Origin: Pseudaquabacterium pictum
GTDB taxonomy: Bacteria; Pseudomonadota; Gammaproteobacteria; Burkholderiales; Burkholderiaceae_C
Reading direction: 5' to 3'
NCBI RefSeq assembly: GCF_005403045.1
Contig: NZ_BJCL01000001.1
Location: forward strand, 248,001-312,000
DNA length: 64,000 bases
In this document: positions 8,456 to 18,086 of the stretch, one piece after another
How the letters are laid out: each line of letters starts with the position of its first letter
Numbering within the stretch: position 1 is the stretch's first letter
The notes under the pieces: model-generated
Database searches by the model: none
The model's input: only the letters and a program-made list of their open reading frames with translations
What the model was told of the DNA's origin: nothing
Made by a program: the position numbers and the translations under genes

Positions 8456-8527
8456 TGGATGACTCGTCGTTGTGAGGGAGCAAGTTGATTCTGGCATGCA
8501 GATGTGGCGCCAGGACGTGAGGGCTGC

Positions 8528-9451
8528 GTGGTGGTCCTGATCGTCGAGCCGCTTGATCCGGAGGTGATGCAGTGGCTGGTGGCACGGCATGCGGTGCGCT
8601 ACGCGCCCGATCTGGCCCGTGACCCGCGCGGCCTGCGCCAGGCGTTGCGCAGTGTGCAGGCGCTGATCATTCCGCCCACGGTGGCGCTTGATGCGGATGC
8701 GCTGTCGCGTGCGCCGCAGCTGCGGGCGGTGGGCCGGCTGTCGGCCGGTGCCGAGAACATCGACTTCGAGGCCTGCGCCCGTGCGGGTGTCGAAGTGGTG
8801 CGGCCCAGTGACGCCACCGCCCAGGCCGAGGCCGAGTTCATGATCGGTGCGCTGCTGCAGATGCTGCGGCGCGTGCCCGTGGTCAACCCCGAGGGTCTGC
8901 TGGTGGGCCGCGAGCTGGGCAGTGCCACCGTCGGCCTGATCGGCATGAGCCCGGCGGCCCAGCCCACCGCGCAGCTGCTGCAGGCCTTCGGCACACGGGT
9001 GATCGGCTACGACCCGACGCTGCATGCCAGCGATCCGCTGTGGGCGCGCTGGCTGGTGGAGCCGGTGAGCCTGCGCGAGCTGATGGAGCAGAGCGACGCC
9101 GTCTGCGTGATGCTGACCTACTTCACCCGCTACCAGGGCCTGCTGGGCGAGCGCTACCTGGGCTTCTGCAAGCCCAACCAGGTGCTGGTGAGCCTGGCCT
9201 CGACCAGCCTGTTCGACGAGAACGCGTTGGCCGATGTGCTGGGCTCGGGCCGCATGGCGGCTGCCTGGTTCGACAGCGTGGAGCCCGGCCTGCTGGGGCC
9301 GGGGCGCCTGCTGCACCAGATCGACACCCTGCAGGTGACGCCGCGGGTGGCCAGCACCACGCTGGAATCGCGGGTGCGGGCAGCCTGGGATGTGGCCCGC
9401 CGCATCGACGACCTGCTGCAGCCGGGCACCGACATGGTGCCGGTCAGCTGA
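8528..9451 (+). CDS. Divergent D-2-hydroxyacid dehydrogenase-like protein
   Basis: The product is about 307 residues with the two-domain layout of D-isomer 2-hydroxyacid dehydrogenases, including [15 protein letters not shown] and a C-terminal [12 protein letters not shown]. Key residues differ from active enzymes. The dinucleotide loop reads [10 protein letters not shown] rather than GxGxxG. The catalytic Arg motif (NxxRG) reads [10 protein letters not shown], and the catalytic His of TPHxxGxT is Arg. It therefore may bind a ligand without the usual reaction. The GTG at 8528 is preferred because GAGGG lies at 8518-8522; an in-frame GTG at 8504 has no ribosome binding site. It ends at the hairpin shared with valS. 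Confidence 0.7.
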   Translation: MVVLIVEPLDPEVMQWLVARHAVRYAPDLARDPRGLRQALRSVQALIIPPTVALDADALSRAPQLRAVGRLSAGAENIDFEACARAGVEVVRPSDATAQAEAEFMIGALLQMLRRVPVVNPEGLLVGRELGSATVGLIGMSPAAQPTAQLLQAFGTRVIGYDPTLHASDPLWARWLVEPVSLRELMEQSDAVCVMLTYFTRYQGLLGERYLGFCKPNQVLVSLASTSLFDENALADVLGSGRMAAAWFDSVEPGLLGPGRLLHQIDTLQVTPRVASTTLESRVRAAWDVARRIDDLLQPGTDMVPVS

Positions 9452-9494
9452 GCGTCGCGTCCACGGCCTCGCAGAGCTCGGCCGCTTCGCCAGG

Positions 9495-9521
9495 CACCAA
9501 CCGTCCTCAGGACGGTTGGTG
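9495..9521. terminator. Hairpin between convergent genes, overlapping the valS stop codon
   Basis: CACCAACCGTCC and GGACGGTTGGTG form a perfect 12-base-pair stem closed by the three bases TCA at 9507-9509, which are the valS stop codon read on the other strand. The hairpin sits between the stops of two converging genes, so it can serve both. Neither side has a T-run, so whether it terminates intrinsically or stabilises 3' ends is open. Confidence 0.6.
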
Positions 9522-12383
9522 TCCGGGCTCAGCCACCGGCAGGCGGGCCAGCTGTTCCTTCAACCGCAGCAGCGTCTGGCTGAAGCCGGCAATGCGCTCG
9601 CGCTCCTGCGCCACCACCGTGGCCGGCGCCCGCGCCACGAAGCTCTCATTGCCCAGCTTGGCCTCGGCCTTGGCCACTTCGCCCGCAAGCCGGGTGATCT
9701 CCTTGCCCAGGCGGGCGCGTTCCGCCGCCACGTCCACCTGCACCTGCAGCGCCAGGCGCAGGCCGGCCTGCACCACCACCGGTGAGCTGGCGCTCTCGGC
9801 CGCGAAGACGGCCTCGTCGTCGATGCGGCGCACGCCCGACAGCTTGGCGAGCGCCTGCAGCAGCGGGCCGGCCGCGTCGATGAAGGCGGCATCGTCGGCG
9901 CTGTGTCCGCGCACCAGCATCGGCACCCGTTCGGCCGGCGACAGGCCCATCTCGCTGCGCAGGCTGCGGCTGGCCGCCACCACTGTCTTCAGGCGCTCCA
10001 TCCAGGCGTCCGAGGCCGGGTCGATCTTGTCCAGCTGGGCCTGCGGATAGGGCGCGCTGGCAATGGTGTCGGCGCTGCCGGCGGCCTTGCGGCCGGCCAC
10101 CACCGCCACCGTGTCCCACAGCTCGGCGGTGACGAACGGTGCCACCGGATGCAGCAGGCGCAGCACCGTCTCCAGCGTGCGGATGAGTGTGCGGCGGGTG
10201 GCCCGCTGCTGGGCAGCATCGCCGTTCTGGATCTGCACCTTGGCGATCTCCAGGTACCAGTCGCAGTAGGCATCCCAGACGAACTGGTAGATGCCGTTGG
10301 CCACGTTGTCCAGCCGGTAGCTGGCGAAGCCCTCGGCCACCGCCGCCTCCACACGCTGCAGCTCGCTGCTGATCCACTTGTCGGCCGCGCTGAAGCGCAT
10401 GTAGCCGTGCGCCGGGCCGCCGGGCTGGCATTCGGCCTTGGTGTGCTCCTTCAGGCCGCAGTCCTGGCCTTCGCAGTGCATCAGCACGAAGCGGGTGGCG
10501 TTCCACAGCTTGTTGCAGAAGTTGCGGTAGCCCTCGCAGCGCTTGGTGTCGAAGTTGACGGTGCGGCCCAGCGTGGCCATGGCGGCGAAGGTGAAGCGCA
10601 GCGCATCGGCGCCATAGGCGGGGATGCCCTCGGGAAACTCCTTCTCGGTGGCCTTGCGCACCTTGGGCGCGGTCTCGGGCTTGCGCAGGCCGGTGGTGCG
10701 CTTGTCCAGCAGCGGTGCCAGGGCGATGCCGTCGATCAGGTCGACCGGATCGAGCACATTGCCCTCGCTCTTGCTCATCTTCTTGCCTTGCGCATCCAGC
10801 ACCAGGCCGTGGATGTAGACGTGGCGGAAGGGCACCTTGCCGGTGAAGTGCTTCGTCATCATGATCATCCGGGCGACCCAGAAGAAGATGATGTCGTGGC
10901 CGGTCACCAGCACGCTGCTGGGCAGGAACAGGTCCTGCTCGATGGTCTGGGCCGGCCAGCCCAGGGTGGAGAAGGGCACCAGGGCACTGGAGTACCAGGT
11001 GTCCAGCACGTCGGGGTCGCGCTGGAGCGGGCCGGTGTAGCCGGCCGCCGTGGCCTGGGCGCGGGCGCTGTCTTCATCCCGCGCCACGAACAGCTCGCCA
11101 CCATCGCCGTACCAGGCCGGGATCTGGTGGCCCCACCACAGCTGGCGGCTGATGCACCAGTCCTGGATGTTCTTCATCCACTGGTTGTAGGTGTTCACCC
11201 ATTGCTCGGGCACGAACTGCACCTCGCCCGAGGCCACCACGTCGATGGCCTGCTGGGCGATGCTCTTGCCACCGGCGCCGGGCTTGGTCATCGCGACGAA
11301 CCACTGGTCGGTCAGCATCGGCTCGATCACCTGGCCGGTGCGGGCGCAGCGTGGCACCGGCAGGCGGTGCTTCTTGGTCTCGACCAGCAGGCCTTCGGCG
11401 TCCAGCTGGGCGACGATCTGCTTGCGGGCGACGAAGCGGTCGAGGCCGCGGTAGGCCTCGGGTGCGCCGTCCCACACCTTGGCGTCCAGGGTGAAGATGG
11501 TCAGCATCTCCAGGTTGTGCCGCAGGCCGACCTGGTAGTCATTCGTGTCGTGCGCCGGCGTCACCTTCACCACGCCGGTGCCGAAGGCCTTGTCGACATA
11601 GGCATCGGCGATCACCGGCACCAGACGGCCGGTGATCGGCAGCTTCACCTGCTTGCCGATGAACCCGGTGTAGCGCTCGTCCTCCGGGTGCACCATCACC
11701 GCGGTGTCGCCCAGCATGGTCTCGGGGCGGGTGGTGGCCACCACCAGGCTGCCGCTGCCGTCAGCCAGGGGATAGCGGATGTGCCAGAGGAAGCCGTCTT
11801 CCTCCTCGCTCTCCACCTCCAGGTCGGACACCGCGCTCTTGAGCACCGGATCCCAGCTGACCAGGCGCTTGCCACGGTAGATCAGGCCTTCCTCGTACAG
11901 CCGCACGAAGGTCTCGGTCACTGTCTGCGACAGCTGCGGGTCCATCGTGAAGTACTCACGGTCCCAGCTCACGCTGTCGCCCATGCGGCGCATCTGCCGG
12001 GTGATGGTGGCGCCGCTCTGGGCCTTCCAGTCCCACACCTTGGCGGTGAAGGCCTCCCGGCCCAGGTCATGCCGGCTGACGCCCTGTTCCTGCAGCTGCC
12101 GCTCCACCACGATCTGCGTGGCAATGCCGGCATGGTCGGTGCCCGGCACCCACAGGGTGTTGAAGCCGCCCATGCGGTGGTAGCGGGTCAGCGCGTCCAT
12201 GATGGTCTGGTTGAACGCGTGGCCCATGTGCAGCGTGCCGGTGACGTTGGGCGGCGGCAGCTGGATGCAGAACGAGGGCTTCGCCGGGTCCAGCGACGGC
12301 GCGTAGACCCCGCTCTGCTCCCACAGCGGCGCCCAGCGGGCTTCGATGGCGGCGGGTTCGAAGGATTTGGCGAGTTCGGTCAT
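9507..12383 (-). CDS. valS: Valyl-tRNA synthetase
   Basis: This 958-residue class Ia enzyme charges tRNA-Val. The N-terminal [15 protein letters not shown] contains the HIGH-type motif HMGH (52-55), and KMSKS is at 535-539. Between them is the CP1 editing domain (about 200-340, with [13 protein letters not shown]). The C terminus (about 890-955) is the Arg/Lys-rich coiled coil that binds tRNA in bacterial ValRS. Length and motif order match the family. A TACAAT -10-like box lies 68 bases upstream of the ATG. The last codons lie in the hairpin shared with the converging gene. Confidence 0.97.
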   Translation of the reverse strand: MTELAKSFEPAAIEARWAPLWEQSGVYAPSLDPAKPSFCIQLPPPNVTGTLHMGHAFNQTIMDALTRYHRMGGFNTLWVPGTDHAGIATQIVVERQLQEQGVSRHDLGREAFTAKVWDWKAQSGATITRQMRRMGDSVSWDREYFTMDPQLSQTVTETFVRLYEEGLIYRGKRLVSWDPVLKSAVSDLEVESEEEDGFLWHIRYPLADGSGSLVVATTRPETMLGDTAVMVHPEDERYTGFIGKQVKLPITGRLVPVIADAYVDKAFGTGVVKVTPAHDTNDYQVGLRHNLEMLTIFTLDAKVWDGAPEAYRGLDRFVARKQIVAQLDAEGLLVETKKHRLPVPRCARTGQVIEPMLTDQWFVAMTKPGAGGKSIAQQAIDVVASGEVQFVPEQWVNTYNQWMKNIQDWCISRQLWWGHQIPAWYGDGGELFVARDEDSARAQATAAGYTGPLQRDPDVLDTWYSSALVPFSTLGWPAQTIEQDLFLPSSVLVTGHDIIFFWVARMIMMTKHFTGKVPFRHVYIHGLVLDAQGKKMSKSEGNVLDPVDLIDGIALAPLLDKRTTGLRKPETAPKVRKATEKEFPEGIPAYGADALRFTFAAMATLGRTVNFDTKRCEGYRNFCNKLWNATRFVLMHCEGQDCGLKEHTKAECQPGGPAHGYMRFSAADKWISSELQRVEAAVAEGFASYRLDNVANGIYQFVWDAYCDWYLEIAKVQIQNGDAAQQRATRRTLIRTLETVLRLLHPVAPFVTAELWDTVAVVAGRKAAGSADTIASAPYPQAQLDKIDPASDAWMERLKTVVAASRSLRSEMGLSPAERVPMLVRGHSADDAAFIDAAGPLLQALAKLSGVRRIDDEAVFAAESASSPVVVQAGLRLALQVQVDVAAERARLGKEITRLAGEVAKAEAKLGNESFVARAPATVVAQERERIAGFSQTLLRLKEQLARLPVAEPGHQPS

Positions 12384-12450
12384 GGGAGCAGCAAGGCGCC
12401 CGGCCCGCGGTGTGCACCGGTGGCGTCAGGCAGGTCAGAGGGGATGACCG

Positions 12451-12456
12451 ATTGTA
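12451..12456 (-). promoter_or_regulatory. Candidate -10 box for valS
   Basis: TACAAT on the minus strand, five of six matches to the -10 consensus, lies in the 116-base gap before valS and would give a 5' leader of about 60 bases. The upstream bases are almost pure G and C and show no -35 box. Confidence 0.4.
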
Positions 12457-12499
12457 GAAGCCGGCCCCCGGCCGGGCGGCGCGGAGGCTGGGCGCGGCC

Positions 12500-13465
12500 T
12501 CAGCGGCAGGTGTTGGCCACCGTGTAGTCGGTCACCTTCAGCCGGCCGGCCACGATGGCGGCACGCGCCGTCTCGGCGGCCTGGCGCATGGCTGGGGTCA
12601 GCAGCTTGTCGTTGTGCTGGTCGACCGCATAGTCGACGCCGCCTTCCTTCAGTCCCAGCGTGGTGATGCCGGGCTGCACGCCGCGGAAGGCCTGCTCCAC
12701 CGCGCGGTCGACCCGCTTGACCATCGAGGTGAGCATGGTGCCGGGGTGCAGGTGGTTCTGGTTGCTGTCGACACCGATGGCCAGGATGCCGCCATCCCTG
12801 GCCGCCTGCATGATGCCCAGGCCGGTGGTGCCGGCGGCGGCGAACACCACATCCACGCCCTGGGCGATCTGGGTCTTGGTCAGTTCGGCGCCGCGGGCCG
12901 GATCGGTCCAGGCGGCCGGTGTGCTGCCCGACATGGCGGACAGCACCTGCACCTTGGGGTTGGCGTGGCGGGCGCCCTGCTCATAGCCGCAGAGGAACTT
13001 GCGCACCAGCGGAATGTCCTGCCCGCCGACGAAGCCGATCTTGCCGCTCTTGCTGGCCATGGCCGCGAGCAGGCCGACCAGGAAGGCGCCTTCGTGCTCG
13101 CGGTAGATGACGCTTTGCACATTCGGCAGATCCACCACCGCATCGATGATGGCGAACGGCGTCTGCGGAAACTCCTTGGCCACCGTGGCGACGGCCGAGG
13201 CCTGCGGAAAGCCGATGGCCACCACCGGCGCCGCGCCGCGCTGGGCGAAGCGGCGCGCCGCCTGCTCACGCTGGGCCGACTGCGCCACCTCGAACTCCAG
13301 GTAGCGGCCGCCGGTGGCCTGGCGCCAGCGTTCGGCGCCTTCAAACGCAGCCTGGTTGAACGAACGGTCGGCCTTGCCGCCGAGTTCGTAGATGACAGCG
13401 GGCTGGGCCAGTGCGTTGCCGGCCAGCGCAGCGCCCAGCAGCGCCAGCCCCAACGCCCGCCGCAT
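12500..13465 (-). CDS. BMP-family (PnrA-like) periplasmic substrate-binding protein
   Basis: This 321-residue protein has a signal peptide (MRRALGLALLGAALAGNALA, cut before QP) and the fold of basic membrane protein/PnrA binding proteins. Markers are ELGGKADRSFNQAAFEGAER near the start, GFVGGQDIPLVRKF in the middle and VFAAAGTTGLG and GVDSNQ later. In characterised cases these bind purine nucleosides or related compounds for an ABC importer. No permease or ATPase gene for such an importer is next to it. The gene starts two bases after the stop of a TonB-dependent receptor, so the outer-membrane and periplasmic steps of uptake are probably made from one mRNA. Confidence 0.88.
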   Translation of the reverse strand: MRRALGLALLGAALAGNALAQPAVIYELGGKADRSFNQAAFEGAERWRQATGGRYLEFEVAQSAQREQAARRFAQRGAAPVVAIGFPQASAVATVAKEFPQTPFAIIDAVVDLPNVQSVIYREHEGAFLVGLLAAMASKSGKIGFVGGQDIPLVRKFLCGYEQGARHANPKVQVLSAMSGSTPAAWTDPARGAELTKTQIAQGVDVVFAAAGTTGLGIMQAARDGGILAIGVDSNQNHLHPGTMLTSMVKRVDRAVEQAFRGVQPGITTLGLKEGGVDYAVDQHNDKLLTPAMRQAAETARAAIVAGRLKVTDYTVANTCR

Positions 13466-13467
13466 CG

Positions 13468-15759
<2,292 letters not shown>

Positions 15760-15846
15760 CGTGGGACCTCGGCAGGGTGAACGTGGGGAAAACGCGGAAT
15801 GGTCAGATTCTGCGGTTCAACCCACCGGTGGCCGATGACGGCCCCG

Positions 15847-15865
15847 GCCAGTGTGACGCCAGTGT
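15847..15865. promoter_or_regulatory. Direct repeats upstream of the TonB receptor gene
   Basis: GCCAGTGT occurs at 15847-15854 and again at 15858-15865, 11 bases apart, which is one helical turn. The pair lies about 88-106 bases upstream of the receptor's ATG in a 136-base gap, a reasonable place for an activator site. The perfect palindrome CCACCGGTGG at 15822-15831 lies between them and the gene. No known regulator motif was recognised. Confidence 0.3.
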
Positions 15866-15895
15866 TGCGCCGATGTAACGTCGCCGTGTCACCGC

Positions 15896-16717
15896 TCAGG
15901 CTGCCGGCGTGTCCGGGCTGCCGCCGAACGTGTCGGCGAAGCTGAACCACAGCGATGCATAGAACGCCGCCGAGAACGCCAGGCCGATCGGCAGCGTCAT
16001 CAGCCCCAGCAGCTGGCTTGCGCCGGTGACGGCCGCGAGCAGCGAGAACAACACGCCGGCCACCAGCATCACGCCCATCCAGCCCACCAGGTACAGCAGG
16101 AAGGCACCGCGGGTGCGCCACAACGCCAGCGTGCTGCTGAACAGCGCCTGCAGTGCGCCCTGACCGCCCCAGTGCACCAGGGCCGGCGCATGCCAGAACG
16201 GCACCGACAGCAGGCCAGCCAGGCCGATGCGCACCAGCATGCCCTGCACCAGGCGCGGATCGGCCAGGATCGCATCCAGCTTGGCCGAGGGTTTGCCGTC
16301 GGCGCCAGCGGCGGCCATTTCGCGCTGCAGGTCTTCGAAGGTGCCGGCATCCACCCAGTCCGCCAAGGTGATCACCAGCATGGTGCCCAGCGCATAGGCG
16401 CCACACAGCAGCCACTGCGCCTTGCGCTGGCTGGGCACCGGGTGGCGCAGGCCCTCGGCCAGCTGGCCGATGTGCACCGGGCCGCCTGCCAGCGCGCTCT
16501 TGCTGGCGATCATGAAACCCAGGCTCAGCATCGGCAGCAGCGCCATGCCCAGCGGACCGCCCAGGAACGGCACCAGCGCCATCAGCAGCAGCACGGTGAA
16601 CAGGAAGAAGACGAACAGGCCGACGAAGGACAGCGGCCGCTGCAGCCACAGCTGCAGGCCTTGGCGCAGCCAGCGCCAGCCTTGCGCCGGGGCGACCGGT
16701 TGGAGTCGAAGTCCCAT
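15896..16717 (-). CDS. BPSS1780 family membrane protein
   Basis: This 273-residue inner-membrane protein has about six hydrophobic segments, including FVGLFVFFLFTVLLLMALVPF, and a conserved N-terminal VAPAQGWRWLRQG segment typical of the BPSS1780 family of Burkholderiales. The function is unknown. A soluble loop of about 50 residues (about 120-165) lies between membrane segments. It starts 45 bases after the homoserine kinase stop, an arrangement I recall as common in the order, so the two are probably one transcript. Confidence 0.8.
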   Translation of the reverse strand: MGLRLQPVAPAQGWRWLRQGLQLWLQRPLSFVGLFVFFLFTVLLLMALVPFLGGPLGMALLPMLSLGFMIASKSALAGGPVHIGQLAEGLRHPVPSQRKAQWLLCGAYALGTMLVITLADWVDAGTFEDLQREMAAAGADGKPSAKLDAILADPRLVQGMLVRIGLAGLLSVPFWHAPALVHWGGQGALQALFSSTLALWRTRGAFLLYLVGWMGVMLVAGVLFSLLAAVTGASQLLGLMTLPIGLAFSAAFYASLWFSFADTFGGSPDTPAA

Positions 16718-16762
16718 GGGTGGGCGTGGTCTCGGGTGGGGGTTGGAAGGCTTTGCGGCGCG

Positions 16763-17731
16763 TCAGCGCACGGCGTGCCAGGGCTGGGCGATGCGGGCGC
16801 GCAGCACGCGCTCGAAGTGCCCCGGATCCTTGGGCTGGAGCAGGGCGGCGGGGCGCGGCAGGTGCCAGTCGCCCAGGCGCGACAGCCAGAAACGCAGCGC
16901 CGCGGCCCGCAGCAGCGCCGGCAGCAGCCGGTGCTCGCCGGCGGACAGCGGGCGGTGAACCTCGTAGGCCTGCACCAGCGCCTGGGCGCGGGCCTCGTCC
17001 AGGCTGGCGTCGTCGGCGTTCAGGCACCAGTCGTTCAGGCACACCGCCAGGTCGTAGCCGAAGCTGTCGGTGCCGGCAAAGTAGAAATCGAAGGCGCCGG
17101 TCAGCTTCTCGTGGCCGGGCAGGCCGTCGAACAGCACGTTGTCGCAGAACAGGTCGGCATGCACCGCGCCCTGCGGCAGTGCCGCAAACGCGGGTGATGC
17201 GGCCACCTGTTGCTGGAAGGCGAGCTCGTCGTCCAGCAACTGCTGCTGCGCCGGCGGCAGGTGCGGCCGCACCTGGGGGGCAATCAGCGGCCACCAGTCG
17301 CGCCCACGCAGATTGGGTTGCTGCAGCGGGAAGTCGGCCACGGCCAGGTGCATGCGCGCCAGCAGGCTGCCCAGCTGGGCGCAGTGGTGCAGACCGGGCG
17401 CCAGCTGGTGGTGGCCGGGCAGGCGGTTGACCAGGGCCGCCGGCTTGCCCGCCAGCTGGTGCAGGATCTGGCCGTCGGCATCGGCCCGTGGCGCGGGCAC
17501 CGGCAGGCCGCGTTGGGCCAGGTGCTGCATCAGCTGCAGGTAGTAGGGCAGCTGCGCGGCCGTCAGGCGCTCGAACAGCGTCAGCACCCAGTCGCCCTGG
17601 GTGGTGGTGACGAAGAAGTTGCTGTTCTCGATGCCCGCGCCGATGCCCTGCAGGCGCTGCAGCGTGCCGGCGCCCAGGCGCTCGGTCAGCGCGCCGGCCT
17701 GGGCCGGCGTGACATCGGTGAACACGGCCAT
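16763..17731 (-). CDS. thrB: Homoserine kinase (ThrB2 / aminoglycoside phosphotransferase-like type)
   Basis: This 322-residue kinase belongs to the choline-kinase-like fold used for homoserine phosphorylation in many Proteobacteria, not the GHMP kinase family of E. coli ThrB. It starts MAVFTDVTP and has GIGAGIENSNFFVTT as the ATP-binding loop, AVHADLFCDNVLFDG as the catalytic loop and GAFDFYFAGTDSFGYDLA as the metal-binding segment. It makes O-phosphohomoserine for threonine synthesis. It lies 10 bases downstream of a small lipoprotein gene and upstream of the BPSS1780-family gene. No other threonine genes are present. Confidence 0.9.
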   Translation of the reverse strand: MAVFTDVTPAQAGALTERLGAGTLQRLQGIGAGIENSNFFVTTTQGDWVLTLFERLTAAQLPYYLQLMQHLAQRGLPVPAPRADADGQILHQLAGKPAALVNRLPGHHQLAPGLHHCAQLGSLLARMHLAVADFPLQQPNLRGRDWWPLIAPQVRPHLPPAQQQLLDDELAFQQQVAASPAFAALPQGAVHADLFCDNVLFDGLPGHEKLTGAFDFYFAGTDSFGYDLAVCLNDWCLNADDASLDEARAQALVQAYEVHRPLSAGEHRLLPALLRAAALRFWLSRLGDWHLPRPAALLQPKDPGHFERVLRARIAQPWHAVR

Positions 17732-17741
17732 GGGGATGCGG

Positions 17742-18023
17742 CTAGAAGCTCAGCACGGTCCAGACCCGCTGGCCGGCGCCGGTCTTGGCGGCCGACGGGT
17801 CGCTGCCGGCGGCCTGGGGCGTGATCTGGTAGGCCGGCGCGGCGCTGTCCTTGTTGTCGACGCTGATGCGCTGGGTCTGGCCGCGCACCCGCAGCTCGGT
17901 GATGCGGACCTGGTCGTCCTCGCTGACCAGTTGCTGCACGGCGGCATCGACAGCCGGCCGTGGTGCCAGGCCGGCGCAGGCCGTCAGCGTGGCACACCAG
18001 CACAGCAGCAGGGTCGTCTTCAT
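17742..18023 (-). CDS. Small predicted lipoprotein
   Basis: This 93-residue protein begins MKTTLLLCWCATLTACAG, a short lipoprotein signal with lipobox LTAC, so the mature part of about 78 residues should be lipid-anchored. The rest has one short predicted beta-rich region (EDDQVRITELRVRGQTQRIS). Its position beside homoserine kinase and polA is where Betaproteobacteria often carry a DUF2782-type small exported protein, and it may be a divergent member, but I cannot confirm that. A TAGAAT box ends six bases before the ATG, which suggests a leaderless mRNA. Confidence 0.7.
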   Translation of the reverse strand: MKTTLLLCWCATLTACAGLAPRPAVDAAVQQLVSEDDQVRITELRVRGQTQRISVDNKDSAAPAYQITPQAAGSDPSAAKTGAGQRVWTVLSF

Positions 18024-18029
18024 GCCCGG

Positions 18030-18035
18030 ATTCTA
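18030..18035 (-). promoter_or_regulatory. Candidate -10 box giving a leaderless lipoprotein mRNA
   Basis: TAGAAT on the minus strand is followed by six bases and then the ATG at 18023. Transcription usually starts about seven bases after the -10 box, so the mRNA would begin at the start codon. There is no ribosome binding site, in agreement. A convincing -35 box is not visible. Confidence 0.45.
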
Positions 18036-18074
18036 GGTGGCGGCTGCCCGGTCGGCAGGTGGGCCGGCAGCCAC

Positions 18075-18080
18075 CACAAT
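18075..18080 (+). promoter_or_regulatory. Candidate -10 box for polA
   Basis: CACAAT is followed by CCGGGC and then the polA ATG at 18087. It matches four of six bases of the -10 consensus, and its spacing is the same as that of the TAGAAT box of the divergent lipoprotein gene, suggesting two back-to-back near-leaderless promoters in a 63-base gap. Confidence 0.35.
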
Positions 18081-18086
18081 CCGGGC

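Noticed and set aside
8456-9316. Upstream extension of the galU frame
   Set aside because: GalU proteins begin at the [11 protein letters not shown] segment; the extension lies opposite the dehydrogenase-like gene and has shadow composition.
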